Assembly: GCF_027595985.1 (NCBI RefSeq)
Contig: NC_073311.1
Span: 30,407,892 to 30,471,891 of the forward strand
DNA: 64,000 bases
Direction: 5' to 3'
DNA from: Sorex araneus
Lineage: Eukaryota > Chordata > Mammalia > Eulipotyphla > Soricidae
Shown: positions 24,233-37,024 of the stretch, in pieces
Numbering within the stretch: position 1 is the first letter of the stretch
Layout: each line of letters opens with the position of its first letter
Translations under genes and position numbers: made by a program
Notes under the pieces: generated by a model
The model's database searches: none
Told to the model about the DNA's origin: nothing
Seen by the model: the letters and a program-made list of their open reading frames with translations, nothing else

Positions 24233-25212
24233 CCACATTAGCAGCGGTGCTCCAGGAGCTCACTCAGAGTTTAAAGTTGTTACTTGGGCAAGGGGCACCG
24301 GAAATTGCACACTTTATTTGTGGCTCTGGCAACCCAAATGGCAGAGCCACTGGGATCCCACTGGTCATATGGAGTAGAGATAAGGCTTACAGGGAGGGAA
24401 TTTGGCCACTCAAGTGTCTCCAGGTCTCTGGGTAATTCCTAATTATTCCTAATTATTCCTATTTGTGTGAAAAGCAGTGGTTAAGTTCTCAGTCTCCTAA
24501 ATGTACCTTCGCTTCTTTTCTTTTCATACGTCCTTTTAACTTCACTTTTACATTCATGTGCCCTTTTTTTTGTTCTTTGTTCCTTTTTCATGTCCTAGTC
24601 AGTAACTTTATTGATTCATGTATATATTCATGTTATTTATGAACTATAAATAATAATTTGGATGAGGGTCACTCTTAACAATGTTGGATCAGTGGGGCTC
24701 AGAGGTCACCAAGGCCACACCTGATGGGGCTGGGGCTTGCAGTGTTAGTAACTCATGGCCTCAAATATGCTAGGCATGTATTTTATCACATGAGTCATAT
24801 TCCAAGCCCTACACCATAATTCTAAAAAAAATGATACTCCCATATAAGTATAAAGATCTGAAAAATTTGTTTCATGTGTCACAAGTTTATTAGCGCACAA
24901 ACAAGGGAACCATCAGGGTGGTATAACTGATTCAAAAGATTAAAGAGTCAACAGAGTCAAAGGAGAAACATCTTAAGTAGTCAGGGAAGGAAACAAAATA
25001 CATTTGTGAAATTAGAGATTTAAATGGCTAATAGTCTTCATGGCAACAGATGAGTAATATTATTTTGTCTACTGGACAGAAGTGCACTGGCAGCTTCACA
25101 TGAATAAAACTGTTTCACAATAGTAAATAGTAAGACAATATTGGTCCACAGCCTAGACAATGAAATGATCATTGCCAGAATCTTTGAGGCAATGGTCTAA
25201 TATGAAAGAATT
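24233..25212. other. Mostly unassigned
   Basis: Holds a small tandem repeat (TAATTCCTAATTATTCC-like) at 24432-24462 and a probable worn reverse SINE-A at about 24670-24810 ('ggccacacctgatggggct'). No gene is visible. Confidence 0.4.
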
Positions 25213-25380
25213 GGGACAGGGGCGATAGGACAGTGGGTAGGGCATTTGCCTTGCAAACGGCTGACCCAGGTTTGATTCCCAGCATCCCATAGGGTCCATT
25301 GAGCACCGCCAGGAGTAATTCCTGAGTGTAAAGCCAGGAGTAACCCCTGAGCATCGCTGGGTGTTGCCTAAAAGAGAAAA
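25213..25380 (+). mobile_element. SINE-A
   Basis: Fairly young copy: GGGACAGGGGCGATAGGACA head, B box 'ggtttgattcccagcatccc', body 'gagcaccgccaggagtaatt', end 'gggtgttgcctaaaagag'. No clean TSD is seen. Confidence 0.85.
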
Positions 25381-25444
25381 AAGAAAGATTATCAACTCTA
25401 TTATTTCCATGGTATATTTTATTCATATATTTTTCTGCTTTTGT

Positions 25445-25470
25445 TTTATATATATGTATATATATATGAC
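25445..25470. repeat. (TA)n-rich microsatellite
   Basis: TATATATATGTATATATATATG-like run. Confidence 0.8.
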
Positions 25471-25744
25471 TTACAGTGGACTTTTATTGAGATAAATGAA
25501 CAAAACCCAAGTTTTTAACCATCTTTTCCAAACCTTAGATACTCCGCACACTCTGATCCATATACATGTACATACAACTTAACACATCTCAACAAAAATG
25601 GAGCCCCGCTGGAATATTAGCCAATTAACAGAAAGCCAGTTTTTCCTCTCCCCAAATGTTTTCAGATTTCTGAGTTCCCATTATTCACTTTTCAGCGGAA
25701 CTGTGGTCCCTTAGGTCTAGGGACATTGGAATTCTCCCTTAATT

Positions 25745-26005
25745 TTTATTTTGTAGCAGGGCTACTCCCAAGCGGTGCTCAGGGGCCTCGGGGGTCAACA
25801 CCACCCATACTTGGCTAAGCAGCCTGCCAGTTCAATTCCAGGTTGGAGGGTACAGTGGCTGCTCAAACTGTGCAATAGTGCACACTACTAGAGGCACAGA
25901 TGGGGCGCTTGTGGGGACAGGGGTGGCATGTGGTACTGGTGAGCAAAACAGGGTCCTGAACATGCAGGTTGTGTGCTCCTGACCACTGAGTCATCTCCCT
26001 GGCCT
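25745..26005 (-). mobile_element. Old SINE, reverse, longer body
   Basis: 'gggctactcccaagcggtg', 'ctcaggggcctcgggggtca' and the end 'tgagtcatctccctggcct' fit a SINE-A relative, but the body is about 80 bp longer than usual. Confidence 0.5.
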
Positions 26006-27014
26006 CTCGTCTTCCATGGTATGAAGAAAGAAGTTGAGTTCTTTTCCTTGAATTCCTTTTTATTGCATCATAAGCTACATACTTCTAGGGCAGTTTTGGA
26101 AACAAATATCAGAGAAGATAATGAATAGAATGCCCCCATATAAGGTTGAGAACTAGACATTTCCTGCACTTCAGACAAGGTCTGAGGTGGCTCAGACCTT
26201 ACCCATGTCACCAACTCGTTGTCCAGTGACTCTTAGGAAGCATAATGACAGGAAAGGAAAATAACGCTTGGCCATGGCAAAGGTCAGAAAATAAAAGCCT
26301 CAGAATTCATTTCAGGTGCTGAGGAGACTATTCCCTCACTTTGGACACTGACCTTATGTGTTCATTAAAAATGACTGTAGCGAATGATCGATCTCACTCC
26401 TATGCTGGAGTAGCAGACATTGTAGGGGAATAACTAATGCCCAAAGGCAAAGAATGAAGAGCGGTAGATCAGGTCCTTAGTAGAAAACTTGCCATATGGT
26501 GTGGGCATTGGTCAGGGAAAGGACCACTGTGACAGTGATAAAGGATAGTGGTCACTCTGGACGAAAACTGGGTGCTGAAAGGAAGTAGAGACATGCATGA
26601 TACCCTATTTGTAACAGTACTGAAATCCACCATGCCTAAAAAAAAAAAAAAAGAAAAAGAAAAGAAAGAAAAAAAATGCCTCCCATGGAGAAAGACTCAG
26701 GGATGGTGTTGGGGAAACTGTGGCACTAGTGGAGGGAAGTGAGCAATAGTGAAGGAATTGGTGTTGGCACATTGCACATTCGAATCTTAATTATGGATAA
26801 CTATCTGACTTCGTCATTCACAGTGATTTAATTAAATTCTTAAAATTACTGTAGCTGTGGATAATATTTTTTACATCATTTGTCATCTTGATTATTTTTC
26901 CCACTGTTAGATCATCAAATTTCATTGACTAAATGACTTCTAATTTATGAATCTAATCACTTCTCCCTACTTTTACTGCTATCACTGATTTGGTACCAAC
27001 CATAATCATTTGTT
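26006..27014. other. Unassigned; A-rich run
   Basis: No gene recognised. A poly(A)/AAAG run at 26638-26676 makes a lysine-rich open frame that is not a gene. Confidence 0.4.
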
Positions 27015-27196
27015 TTTTTGTGGGGAAGGGAACAGGAAGACCACACCTGGTGTGGTTCAAGCCTTGCTCCTGGCTCTCTGCTCAGGGATCACTCCTAGAG
27101 GGGCACAGAGGATTCTATGCACTAACAGCGATCGAATCCAGGCTGGTTGCTGGCAAGGCAAACTCCCTTCCTGCTGGACTATCTCTCTAGTCCTAC
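27015..27196 (-). mobile_element. SINE-A
   Basis: Reverse copy: T-run, 'gaccacacctggtgtggttc', 'ctgctcagggatcactccta', 'gatcgaatccaggctggttg', 'tatctctctagtcct'. Confidence 0.8.
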
Positions 27197-27254
27197 AATC
27201 ACGGCTTGGTTGGTGGCATTCTTCTTGTTTTCATTTATACGTTCATAACCTAGT

Positions 27255-27401
27255 CTATAGAACAGACAGAGTGATCCTAAAGTAGAACTTGAAGTGGGCC
27301 CATGATACTTCTTTTGTAAACCTATTGCAGTAAATTTGCATCTCATTATCCACATCTCTTTCTCTCTCTCCCCTCCCTATGCCCACTCCTCATTCACTCT
27401 A

Positions 27402-27440
<39 letters not shown>

Positions 27441-27885
27441 CCTTGCAAAGGCCTCTAGGATTTTATATCTTCTGTGTTTCTCCCCAAGCTTCTTACCACT
27501 CAGTTCATTTCTAGGACATGCTCAATATTCAACCTCTGGGCCGCCTCTTCCTTTCATTGGATTATGTTAACATGTGTCAACATGTGTCTACCTCTATACT
27601 TATTATACCTTTGTCTGGAATATTCTTTCGGAAAATCTCCAAATGCTCTCTTGATTCTCCTGGCTGAGTCCACACCACCCTTTGGCCTTTCCTGATTATC
27701 CTATTGAAAATTATCCCCACCACCCCACCATTTCTGATCTTCATACTCCCTTTATATTGACCTGTTTTGCTTTTCTTCATAGAGTTCTTTACTCTATGAC
27801 TTGATATTACTGCTTGAAAGTTAGTGGTTTTGTCTGCTTTCTTCATCAGTCTATCCCCAAAGCCTACAATATAGAAGACTTTTTA
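27255..27885 (+). mobile_element. L2 3' region with (CA)n insertion
   Basis: Phrases typical of the L2 3' half appear in order: 'gacagagtgatcctaaa', 'aaggcctctaggattttata', 'ttatacctttgtctggaata', 'tgagtccacaccacccttt', 'tatccccaaagcctacaat'. A pure (AC)n run at 27404-27436 sits inside it. Confidence 0.65.
27404..27436. repeat. (AC)n microsatellite
   Basis: About 16 uninterrupted AC units. Confidence 0.95.
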
Positions 27886-28515
27886 TTATTTTTAAACAAA
27901 CACATGATTAGGTAGAGTATAAATCTTCCATCAATTATTTCTACTAAGATGGCATTTATATTAATGTTAAAATGAAGCTGTTTTTAATTTTTGTTTTACA
28001 GTTATTATTGTTTATAATAAGATCACATTAAAACAAACTAAGTTCTACAGTGATTGGTCAGAGTCAGATACAAGGATTTGCAATCAGTTCAGAGATATGA
28101 CCAACAATTGAAAAGTAAAATGTTGAAAAAGAAATAAGCAACACACATGTACAAATACAATGAATTGATTTTACCTTCACACTTAGATGTTATAGAATCA
28201 AAAGTATATAGATAATCAATACATTTCCCAAAGTAAGAATGTATTTAAGTATAAGCCATGAAACTTTCGAGAGTTTACCAAACAGCATTTTTTAAAATTA
28301 GAAACGAGCTGAGAAAGTCATTGTGTGATGAAATGAAATAAATTCTGTGTTTCTAGCTCTTTAGAAACTGTATGAAGATTTATCTGAGGACAAAAAGTTC
28401 ATGGTTCTATTTCCATTGCTCCTACCACTCTCCTTCAAGACATTTCTTGGTACTGATTTCCATAATCTGCTACTTTTCAAGTCATTTTCGTCCCCGTCCC
28501 TTTCTCTACACACAG

Positions 28516-28560
<45 letters not shown>

Positions 28561-30500
28561 TGAAACACTTAGACAAATGCCACACATTTCTTATGGTTGT
28601 ATATATTGAATTGACCAATTCTTTAGAAGTAGAGACTTACTTGCCGAGAGATGTGTTTTAGTTTTATATCAAGGCTTCTGCCAATGCTTTAATATTTTTG
28701 GTTGTCAAACATGTCAGAAAGGGAATTATTTTAAATGCATCTGTTCAGACGCCTCACTATCATTAAGTATCACCCAACTGTGTCTAGATAAATTGGCCAT
28801 CCCAGTATAACCCATACAGCTCTAAAAAAATGTGGTTTGCTTAAAGAAAATGCTTACATTTTATCCTGTGGGTTCTTAAAAGAAAAGGCTTTAAGCTACT
28901 TAGGTAAGTAAAGAGCAATGGAAGAAGCAAATATCCTCTTTTTAAAGTAGCATTGCAAATCTTTCTGCGACAATTTAGTTAATAAATGCCATTCTACATA
29001 GAAGCTTCCAAGTATAGCCAAAATTGGAAGATAAATGTAATGGACTTAATACGCTGTATCTTCTTCGCATTTGGAGGTTTTTCTCTTCCCTGAGGGCTGG
29101 CACCATGCTGTCTACATTTGATACAAACACTAACCTTATTGGTAAGGTTAAATAAATAGAAATTGATGACTCCTCAGACTGTGACAGTAAAGACATGTTC
29201 CCTGCATAAGCTGATCATAAGCAACAATTTAAGACAAATTTTTTCTTTGGAATGACCAAGTCTTTAATATTTGTTTGGACATACAAATTAAGCCCTAAAA
29301 AAAACTAATATTTTTTTCTAATCAATTATGAAAGTAATATTTCAGTAGTAGATATTCTCTGTGAACATTTTCTCATTATTTCTGTTTCAGTATAAATGTA
29401 GGTCAAATAAAAATAATGTTTCCTTTGCTTTCTCTAAAGTCATTCTTAATTTCTTTTCTTTTTTGTCTGTGCTATTTCTGCTTCCCTTGATGTTTAATGT
29501 TCCAAAAATGGTTGAAGAATGTCAAAATATACTGCCCTAGATATGCACATTACTGTTATTGTGCACTATGATCAAAGTCCTTTAACTTTAGAAAAAAATA
29601 TGATATAACTCATGAGAATAAAGTTCTGGTCTTAGCTACAAATATGCCTCATGTATTGCAAAGAGTATGTTTTTAAATTATTATTTATGTTGCTTTCTCA
29701 AGAGTGTTGAAATTTTGCTTGGGGAAATTTGTTCCTTCTAATGTCTAGTGCAAATTTTGAATTATTGATTCCTAAAATCCTAGTTACATATTATAATGTG
29801 TGGCATTAAAAATAAATTTATTAGATAAAAATTCATATCATTATCATTATAAACAGTACAGCTATATTAGGAGTATCAGAGAACTATGCTCCAATATTTT
29901 GTAAGGACATTCATTTACTGTCTCTTAGTCACCAAAGGCACTAACCTCAAATTCTTAATAAGAAAGATAAAGTTTGGAAAGATCATTAAGCTTGCTCTTG
30001 GTAACATAGTGAAAGTAGGTCATATTGCAGATAAATGTGGAAGGATAGAGATATAAGCACATATCTGTCAGACAACATTATTAAAACAAAGTTGTTGTAT
30101 TATTTGAGCTTAAAAAGGAACAGGGAAAATTTCTGAGAAAAACTTAATGTGGGCACTTGTTTTCCAGAGAAATTAAGGAGGAATGACTAAGTTGTCCTAT
30201 CTTAACCTAGTCATTTGTATTATTTAAAATTATTATTTTAAATAATAATATTTAAAATATTATTTTAAATTAAGGCTTAACAGATGAGATTGGTTACAGA
30301 AGACAAATCAGGGCGACTATTTCTAAGAACTGAAAAATAACTATCAGTTTTAGGGGTGCTGACTGAATGATTAATGTGCAAGTTTTTGAACATGGGTTTT
30401 AAAATTAACAGATGTAATAAGCAGATGATCTGAACAGAAACTTCTAAATAAGATAGTCCAAGGCACAAGAATCAAAACAATAATGACACTTGTAAGGTAT
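27886..30500. other. Unassigned AT-rich block
   Basis: The largest feature-poor stretch (2.6 kb). It contains a (CA)n run at 28516-28556, a possible MIR piece near 29935-30020 ('taaagtttggaaagatcatt'), and an AT-rich inverted-repeat patch at 30215-30271 (ATTATTTAAAA against TTTTAAATAAT). No coding or RNA signal is supported. Confidence 0.45.
28516..28556. repeat. (CA)n microsatellite
   Basis: About 20 CA units following 'ctacacacagt'. Confidence 0.95.
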
Positions 30501-30518
30501 CTTGTGAGAGTAACTATT

Positions 30519-30701
30519 TTTTTTTTTTTTTTTTTTTTTGCTTTTTGGGTCACTCCCGGCGACGCACAGGGTTACTCCTGGCTCTGCACTCAGGAATTAC
30601 TCCTGGCGGTGCTCAGGGGACCATATGGGATGCTGGGATTCAAACCCAGGTTGGCCGAGTATAAGGCAAACGCCCTACCTGCTGTGCTATTACTCCAGCC
30701 C
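30519..30701 (-). mobile_element. SINE-A with TSD
   Basis: Reverse copy with a 20-base T-run. TSD CTTGTGAGA(G/A)TAACTATT (17 of 18) at 30501-30518 and 30702-30719. The body and head are well preserved. Confidence 0.93.
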
Positions 30702-30839
30702 CTTGTGAGAATAACTATTATCCAAGTAGCTTCTCAGAGGTTGCAAAGTTCTAGGAGATCTTAGACTGGCATCTCTGGTGCGGCTATTATGACAAGCAAT
30801 ATGAAGTGTTTTCCAAACATTAAAGATAGAAATTCTGAT

Positions 30840-31370
30840 ATCCCACATCTGGTAATTTACCTGAAAAACATTAAAAAAAACCCAATACCTGAAAAAGATA
30901 TCCATCTTCTTCTGTTTATTGTAACATTATTTACAATAGCCAATAACTGGAAATATTCTAATTAAGTGGATAAAGAAGATGTGCTATATATTCATATGTA
31001 TACAACATAGCAATAGAATATAATTCAGCTATAAATGTAATTTCCATTTGAAACAACATGGATGGACGCAGGTAGTATTATGCTTAGTGAAATAAACCTG
31101 AAAGAAAAAGACAAGCACCATGTGATTTTACTCATATTGGCATAGAGAGAAAACCAACAAATGACCTATATAAAACAAAAAAGACTTTTGGACTATATGA
31201 CCTGTTTATCATTACTAGAAAGAAGATCAGGATAATGTGTGCATAAATTGAGCATATGTGTGGATAAGAGGCAGAGGGCCATACATGTTGACTTCCAATG
31301 ATGCGCACCTTAAATGTACTTAATGTTACAATGTAATGCTGCTTCAATAAACTATAACTAAAGGCAATAC
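30840..31370 (+). mobile_element. L1 3' fragment, old
   Basis: Sense strand carries the L1 ORF2 C-terminal region ('acaatagccaataactggaa', 'cataacatagcaatag'-like text, 'gaaacaacatggatggacgc') and an end 'cttcaataaactataact'. Diverged and 5' truncated. Confidence 0.75.
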
Positions 31371-31508
31371 AGAACAAGCAGATGTAGTTGGAATTTTTAT
31401 AGAAATTATATTATTTTACTAAGTTTAGTGAAAGATTAGTAAAATTTATCCCAGTAAAATGAGTTTTTAAAATAAAAGGAAAGATATTTTGGTAGAAATA
31501 TAGCTTTA

Positions 31509-31686
31509 ACGACTGGAGCAATAGAACAGTGGGGAGTGTGTTTGCCTTGCACACAGCCAATCTGGGTTCAATCCCCGGCAATCCATATGGTCCCTGGAGT
31601 ACCACCAGGAATCATTCCAGAGTGCAGAGCCAGGAGCAACCACTGAGCATCACTGCATATGACCCCAAAAATAAAAAAAAAAAAAA
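31509..31686 (+). mobile_element. SINE-A with perfect TSD
   Basis: A perfect 15 bp TSD AGAAATATAGCTTTA lies at 31494-31508 and 31687-31701. Head, B box (GGGTTCAATCCC), body and poly(A) tail are all present. Confidence 0.95.
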
Positions 31687-31701
31687 AGAAATATAGCTTT
31701 A

Positions 31702-33269
31702 TTACAGTAGAGAATCAAACTATTTGTATAGTGGGAAAAAACATTCGATTATGTTAGAAGTCATTAGATTATGTGATAATACTATTCCATATTCAGAAAG
31801 TAACTTTGTCTCATATTTCTAAGACTTTGGGAAGAATTAGCTTAGATGGAAATTATGTCTTTAAGAGTAAGATGGTTCATAAATATTAATACTGAGCTCT
31901 GAAAATTTTCTAGAAAGCCATCTTTTCTACTCTGCTTTATCTGAATGGCCTATGTAGGCTTTCAATGTCTACATTACTCACTCTTGATTCTCGTGTGTGT
32001 TTGTCCAGAAAATCATCAGTTTCTTGGAATATTTAAAGGTATTCAAAACACATATAGGTTAGATGATATTCCAGTTTAGATAGCTAAAATTTTTCTCTTT
32101 CAACAGTTTGCAATGACTTCTTCATCTTTTAATTAGATTTCTGAGAAGTTGGTCAATATCATGGTTTCTATTTCAAAAGACCAGATGTAGTATCTTAAAT
32201 TCATATTTTATAATATTTTTATATTAGTTTCTTCTCTCTGTTTGCATCTCTTGAGACTTTTTACCTTTTTAAAAGTTCCTAAATGATAGAATATTTTTAA
32301 TTACAAAATAATAAATATTGTTCTGGGGAAGGACCTCAAGAGCATTTGTCTAAATCCTGATTAATTTCATGTCTGCCAGCCCGAGTCACCTCTGGCTGCA
32401 GCTATCATGGGCCTTCATGTCACCAGATTCCTTCTTACTTAAAAAATACTTCAGACAGTAAATTCAAAAGGATATACAGTATTTGTGAGTATTATTTATT
32501 CATTTGCCTTAATAGTAAAATATTTAATACCATACAATTGACTAAAACCATAGCTTATCAGATGCTTCAGATTTGACACGTGGCATTTTCTTGGTATTAT
32601 TTCCAAAGATTTCAGATTTTAGATTTAGATTTGAGATCTTTAAGCAATTTGTTTCAAAACTATTATAGTAACCATTATGTAAAGCTTCTATTCTATAAAG
32701 TAGCTTGCCATTAGATAATTTACAAATGTTTACAAAGTTTTCATTAATATTTAAGATACAGGTATATTTTTACTAGGACTGCCTAGTACTTGGAAATAAG
32801 ATATTTTATAAATAATAATAATCATATTCTCTTTATAATGTACTTAAATTTTATTTTTTATGGAATAATATAAAATATTAGAATTTCATATTATTATAGT
32901 ATTTATATAAACCTTTTTTATCTACAATATTTTTTGTATTTTGATCATTATTTACCTTTAATAGTGTATCTATTATGCCTTTAAGTTAGATGCTGCCTTT
33001 TATCAATATAATGTTTTCATGTGAACACTATCATTTGATTGCCATTAGCAATCAAATTTTTCCATTTTTTCTTTGGTTAGTTTACTTCTTTATTTCTTAT
33101 ATGTCTTGAGCAATTATGGTCATCTTTAAATTATACTAGGAATTCCCTTATTTATTTTAATAAGTGTGCTTTTAAATATGCCATATCTAAATATACATCA
33201 AAACTTCATTCCAAATTTCAGCTGATTTCCAACTCTTTGCAGCATTATTTTTATTTTGATTAATGCTAG
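31702..33269. other. Unassigned AT-rich block
   Basis: About 1.6 kb without recognisable gene or repeat; very AT-rich around 32800-32960. Confidence 0.4.
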
Positions 33270-34227
33270 GAGAAAATTGTTAAATTCAGAACTGAATGGA
33301 CCAGAGTAAATTGGAGGGGACAGGTTGGCCTGTGCCTTCCCAAACAGAGTATCTGGTAGCCACTTGCTTCCACAATCCAAAAGTGCCGCCATACCCCAAG
33401 CCTGACTCCACTGTCTTAATATGGACTTCGCCAAGATACAATCTGCTGAAAATTTTGTAATGTGGATCTTAGCACCTCAATAGCCCTGACCCAGACACAC
33501 AGCAATAAGTTCTGGGAGACACCACAGTGCTACAGATCTCTCCGAGCCCCATACCGAGTCAATATCACTGGGGCACCCCAAATGGAGCAGGTGTAGTCTC
33601 CCTGCCCACTCCAGATGGAATCCCGGTGACCAAGAGCTTCCACAAGCAAGACCCAGGTATGTTGGTTCAGGACTAAATCTCCAGGCCACATGGCTGCAGA
33701 GGAACTGGGCTGTCCCTCCCCGGGTCCCCATCCACCCAGAAGACTGGTTGTCATGCCCACAATTTGCCTCTGGACGCCATCTTAGCACACCAACAGCACT
33801 GGCCCAGAGACTCCCAATTGAATCCCAAAATGGATTAGTGCCATACAGAGATGTCTCTGGAATCCAACTATTTACAATCTAGAAATTTACATTTACAATA
33901 GTGGCTGTGTGCTCTCATGATATTCAAAATGAGCGATGGAAAATATACTATCTAGCGTCTGCCCCTGGCAAGTAGGCTTGAATGGTGGTGGGGGAAATTT
34001 GAGCAAAACATAATGCCCCAAATTAGAGAGAGTATTGGGGAAATTGTCTGCCATAGAGGCAGGGTGAGGACTGTGATGTGGGAATGGGGGAGAGGAGGAT
34101 ACTTGGGACATCAGTGGTGGGAAATGTGCACTGGTGGAGGGATGGGTGTTCCATCATAGTATGGCTGAATCTCAAACACATAAAAGCTTTGTAACTCTAT
34201 CTCAGAGTGCTAGAATTAAATAAAAAA
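33270..34227 (+). mobile_element. L1-tail composite, divergent copy 5
   Basis: The 3' end ('gtgcactggtggagggatgg', 'aaagctttgtaactctatct', 'aattaaataaaaaag') is the composite family's L1-like module in an older or different subfamily. The 10 bp repeat GTAATGTGGA at 33457-33466 and 34228-34237 is a candidate TSD, which would put the 5' end at 33467; the GC-richer text from 33270 may be an earlier part or a separate repeat. Open frames on the minus strand (33477-33788) have no recognisable domain. Confidence 0.6.
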
Positions 34228-34652
34228 GTAATGTGGAGTTCATGCCCAATTCAATCAGTTTAATCAATGGCTGAACAAATAGCAGTACTCTTGCATTATT
34301 TTTTAAAAAAGAATTTGTATAGTTTTCTTTTCATCTGTATTTGAAAATTTGTAATTTTGAAAGCTAAAGAACATTTAGTTCTTTGAAATTGATTAAATAA
34401 GCATCCATTAAAGGGGAGAGTTGCCCTCGCCAAATAAGATTAGTATGGGAGTTTACACTTTTTTTGTACCCATACTTTCCAAATGTAGATCAAGCCCAGA
34501 AGTCACATAAAAAAAATACATGGGCTAGAGGAGAGACTTGTCCTTTTATTAAAAAAAATTATTTTTGAGAGGCTCATTCTTGGTTGAAAAACCTTCATAA
34601 CACTTATAAATAATCAATGCATTCATTCTGATCATTTAAAAAGACTTTACTT

Positions 34653-34825
34653 GGGGCTGGAGCAATAGCACAGCAGGTAGAGTGTTTGCCTTGCACGCAG
34701 CCAACCCTGGTTCGATTCTCAGCATCCCATATGATCGCCTGAGCACTGCCAGGGGTAATTTCTGAGTGCAGAGCCAGGAGTAACCCCTGTGCATTGCCAG
34801 GTGTGACCCTAAAAGAAAAAAAATA
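34653..34825 (+). mobile_element. SINE-A
   Basis: Young copy starting GGGGCTGGAGCAATAGCACA; B box GGTTCGATTCTC; ends in an A-run. A short 9 bp TSD ACTTTACTT lies at 34644-34652 and 34826-34834. Confidence 0.92.
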
Positions 34826-34834
34826 ACTTTACTT

Positions 34835-36221
34835 TTACCCAGGTTGTGCTTTTCCAAGAATTCTTTTTAAACTTGAGATCAACAGTAATATGATTTATGA
34901 ATCCAAATCAATAACTTTTTTGTCTTTTTTGCCAACTAAGTTGGATGAAAAGTAATATATATCTTCTGTAACCAATTTATTTATGAATTATTTTCTTCTC
35001 TGCACACATTCTAAGCTTTGATATAATTCTAAATGTGGTTTGTGCTCACTGTAAGAAATTTCCTCAAGTGTGCCAGAGATTAGAGTTCTTTAACATGAAG
35101 ATAAGAAAGTACTGATTAATTCTAATATTGTATCTTTTTTTCATTTATAGATATATATTTTCTATCTCTAGGGACTCTGTGTCCAAACTAGTTTTGTGAC
35201 ATACAAAAGACAATTAAAGAGGTATGATTTTCCTATATTTTCACAAAGTACACTTCTTTTATTTAAAAAAGAACACACCCAGGTTTTTAAAAATGTAATT
35301 GTCCCAAGGTGTATTCATAGGTTTTCTAGGTTTCTTATTTTGCTTTGTTTTTATTTCTTACATTTAGTTCCAGTGGCTTCTAATTACATTCAGTTTATTG
35401 TTTCTTGGGGATCTGTTAGTGCTAAACAGGGATAAATGAAAACATTTCCACATTCTTATCATTAGTAAAGCTCTATGTGTACAGAAGGGTCATACAATAA
35501 TAGAGTGAGCTTCAGTGAATAGATGCGGGTCACACATATAATGAGATAGTGGCAAGAACAAATTAAGGAAAACAATTTTGGGGGGAAATAAAGTATACTG
35601 CTAAGATCATTTCAAAGACTTGGAGAAAATATCAGTTCAGAGAAAATCCTCCTGGCATAGAAATATTGTGCTTGCTATAAATGATAAAAGAGTTTATTTG
35701 GCCTTATCTGGTTTGTTGACTATTAATATCCACTTGTCTCAAATTGCTTAGTTACTAGGAATGTAATGCTAATTAGGCCAAGGTCACAGGCTTAATTCCT
35801 ACGCAAGCTGGTTAGACAGTGTGATATTTTGTGTCAGGCATAGGAACAGACATCTTTCCAGACACATAACTTCCAGTATCATAGTTTTATTAGGCAAACA
35901 GTTAGAGAAATCTGTTAAGTTCTCTGAGCCTCATGGTCCACATCTGTAATATAAGGTAGTAATTTATTGCTTTTCTAATTCAAAGAAGTATGGACTAAGG
36001 CTGCTAATATGGTTGAATGTTAACTGAAAAACAGAACAAATATGACACTAGTGTAACTAATAATTAGGGCTATTCTAATCATATTTTGTAATCCCCATTA
36101 TTTTACAAACAGCATATCTAATGTGCAAGCATGATCAGCCAACTCCATTTACTGAGGACTGCCTGGGACCACAGTGAAAATTCCATATTCTAGAAAACTT
36201 CTCTGTTCTTGGCCATCTAGA
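34835..36221. other. Mostly unassigned; MIR-like patch
   Basis: No gene seen. A MIR-like segment lies at about 35905-35990 ('gttctctgagcctcatggtc', 'acatctgtaatataaggtag'). Confidence 0.4.
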
Positions 36222-36775
36222 TCACGATCACAATCACAAAATCCCGCTGATCATCAAGTGGCTCGAGCAGTCTCAGTAACCTCTACATTCGTCCTATCCC
36301 CAAGATCTTAGAAGCCTCTCTCTTCTTGGCCATCCCAATGATGCAGCATTGGAGGCTCCTTCAGGGTCAGGGGAATGAGATTCAGCTGGTTACTGGCTTT
36401 GGCATATAGATACACCATGGGAAGCTTGCAAGGCTGTCCCATGCGGGCAGAAAGCTCTCAGTAGCTTTTGAGTTTCTCCCAGAGGGAAAAGCAGGTTATA
36501 AGATATCACTTCTGGGAACTTGCTTTTAAGTCTCTGGATGTTGGCCATTGATGGGATTACACACAGAGAGTCTCTTGCCCGCATGTCTGGCTGTCTTCCT
36601 CGGGGCTCCTTGGAAGGGATGGGCTCCAGCTTCCCTCCCTTCCCCGAGCAGAACTTTGGCGGCCGAAGACCACCACCACCCAGCCACAGCCATGCTCAAG
36701 GCCCCTCTCCACACGTTCGGACAGGCCTCACACATGAAGGTACTGGCAGAGGAACCCAGGTGGACTTCTAGAAGG
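36222..36775 (-). mobile_element. Delta-RTE element, copy 1
   Basis: Reverse element: GATCACGATCACAATCAC tail repeats at 36222-36239, the RTE-like 3' end at 36243-36295 (sense reads a worn form of the RTE last codons), then 'cttagaagcctctctcttct', the segment 'agggtcaggggaatgagatt' and 'ataccatgggaagcttgc'-like text matching the RTE 5' region at 39925-40020, then a GC-rich head ending near 36775. There is no coding capacity; open frames on both strands here are chance in GC-rich text. It appears to be an RTE with the ORF deleted (inference). Confidence 0.75.
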
Positions 36776-36887
36776 CTCAAATATTGACCACTATATACCA
36801 TGAAAAGTCCATAGTCCAAGGCATGTACGAATTATCAGATCATTGTAGCTATACTCTCAACAGCTTATTATTATTTTTTTTACTACA

Positions 36888-36955
36888 ACTTGCCTGCTAG
36901 AGCAAATCTATGAGCAACTGGATGACAGCGATACAGTGATGCAGTGATACAACTT
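36888..36955 (+). mobile_element. RTE/SINE-R tail fragment
   Basis: 'gagcaaatctatgagcaact', 'ggatgacagcgatacagtga' and 'tgcagtgatac' match the last ~35 bases of the RTE plus terminal repeats. It lies in the opposite orientation to the adjacent RTE. Confidence 0.65.
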
Positions 36956-37024
36956 TTGAAGGACCCACAATGAAACCATACTTTTTGAAACAGTGTATAT
37001 ATAATGGTATGACTTCTATCATTT

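Noticed and set aside
33477..33788. Minus-strand 103-codon open frame
   Set aside because: It lies antisense within a composite retroelement in GC-rich text; no domain.
36520..36819. Proline/histidine-rich open frames on both strands
   Set aside because: They fall in the GC-rich head of Delta-RTE, and the equivalent frames differ in the other copies.
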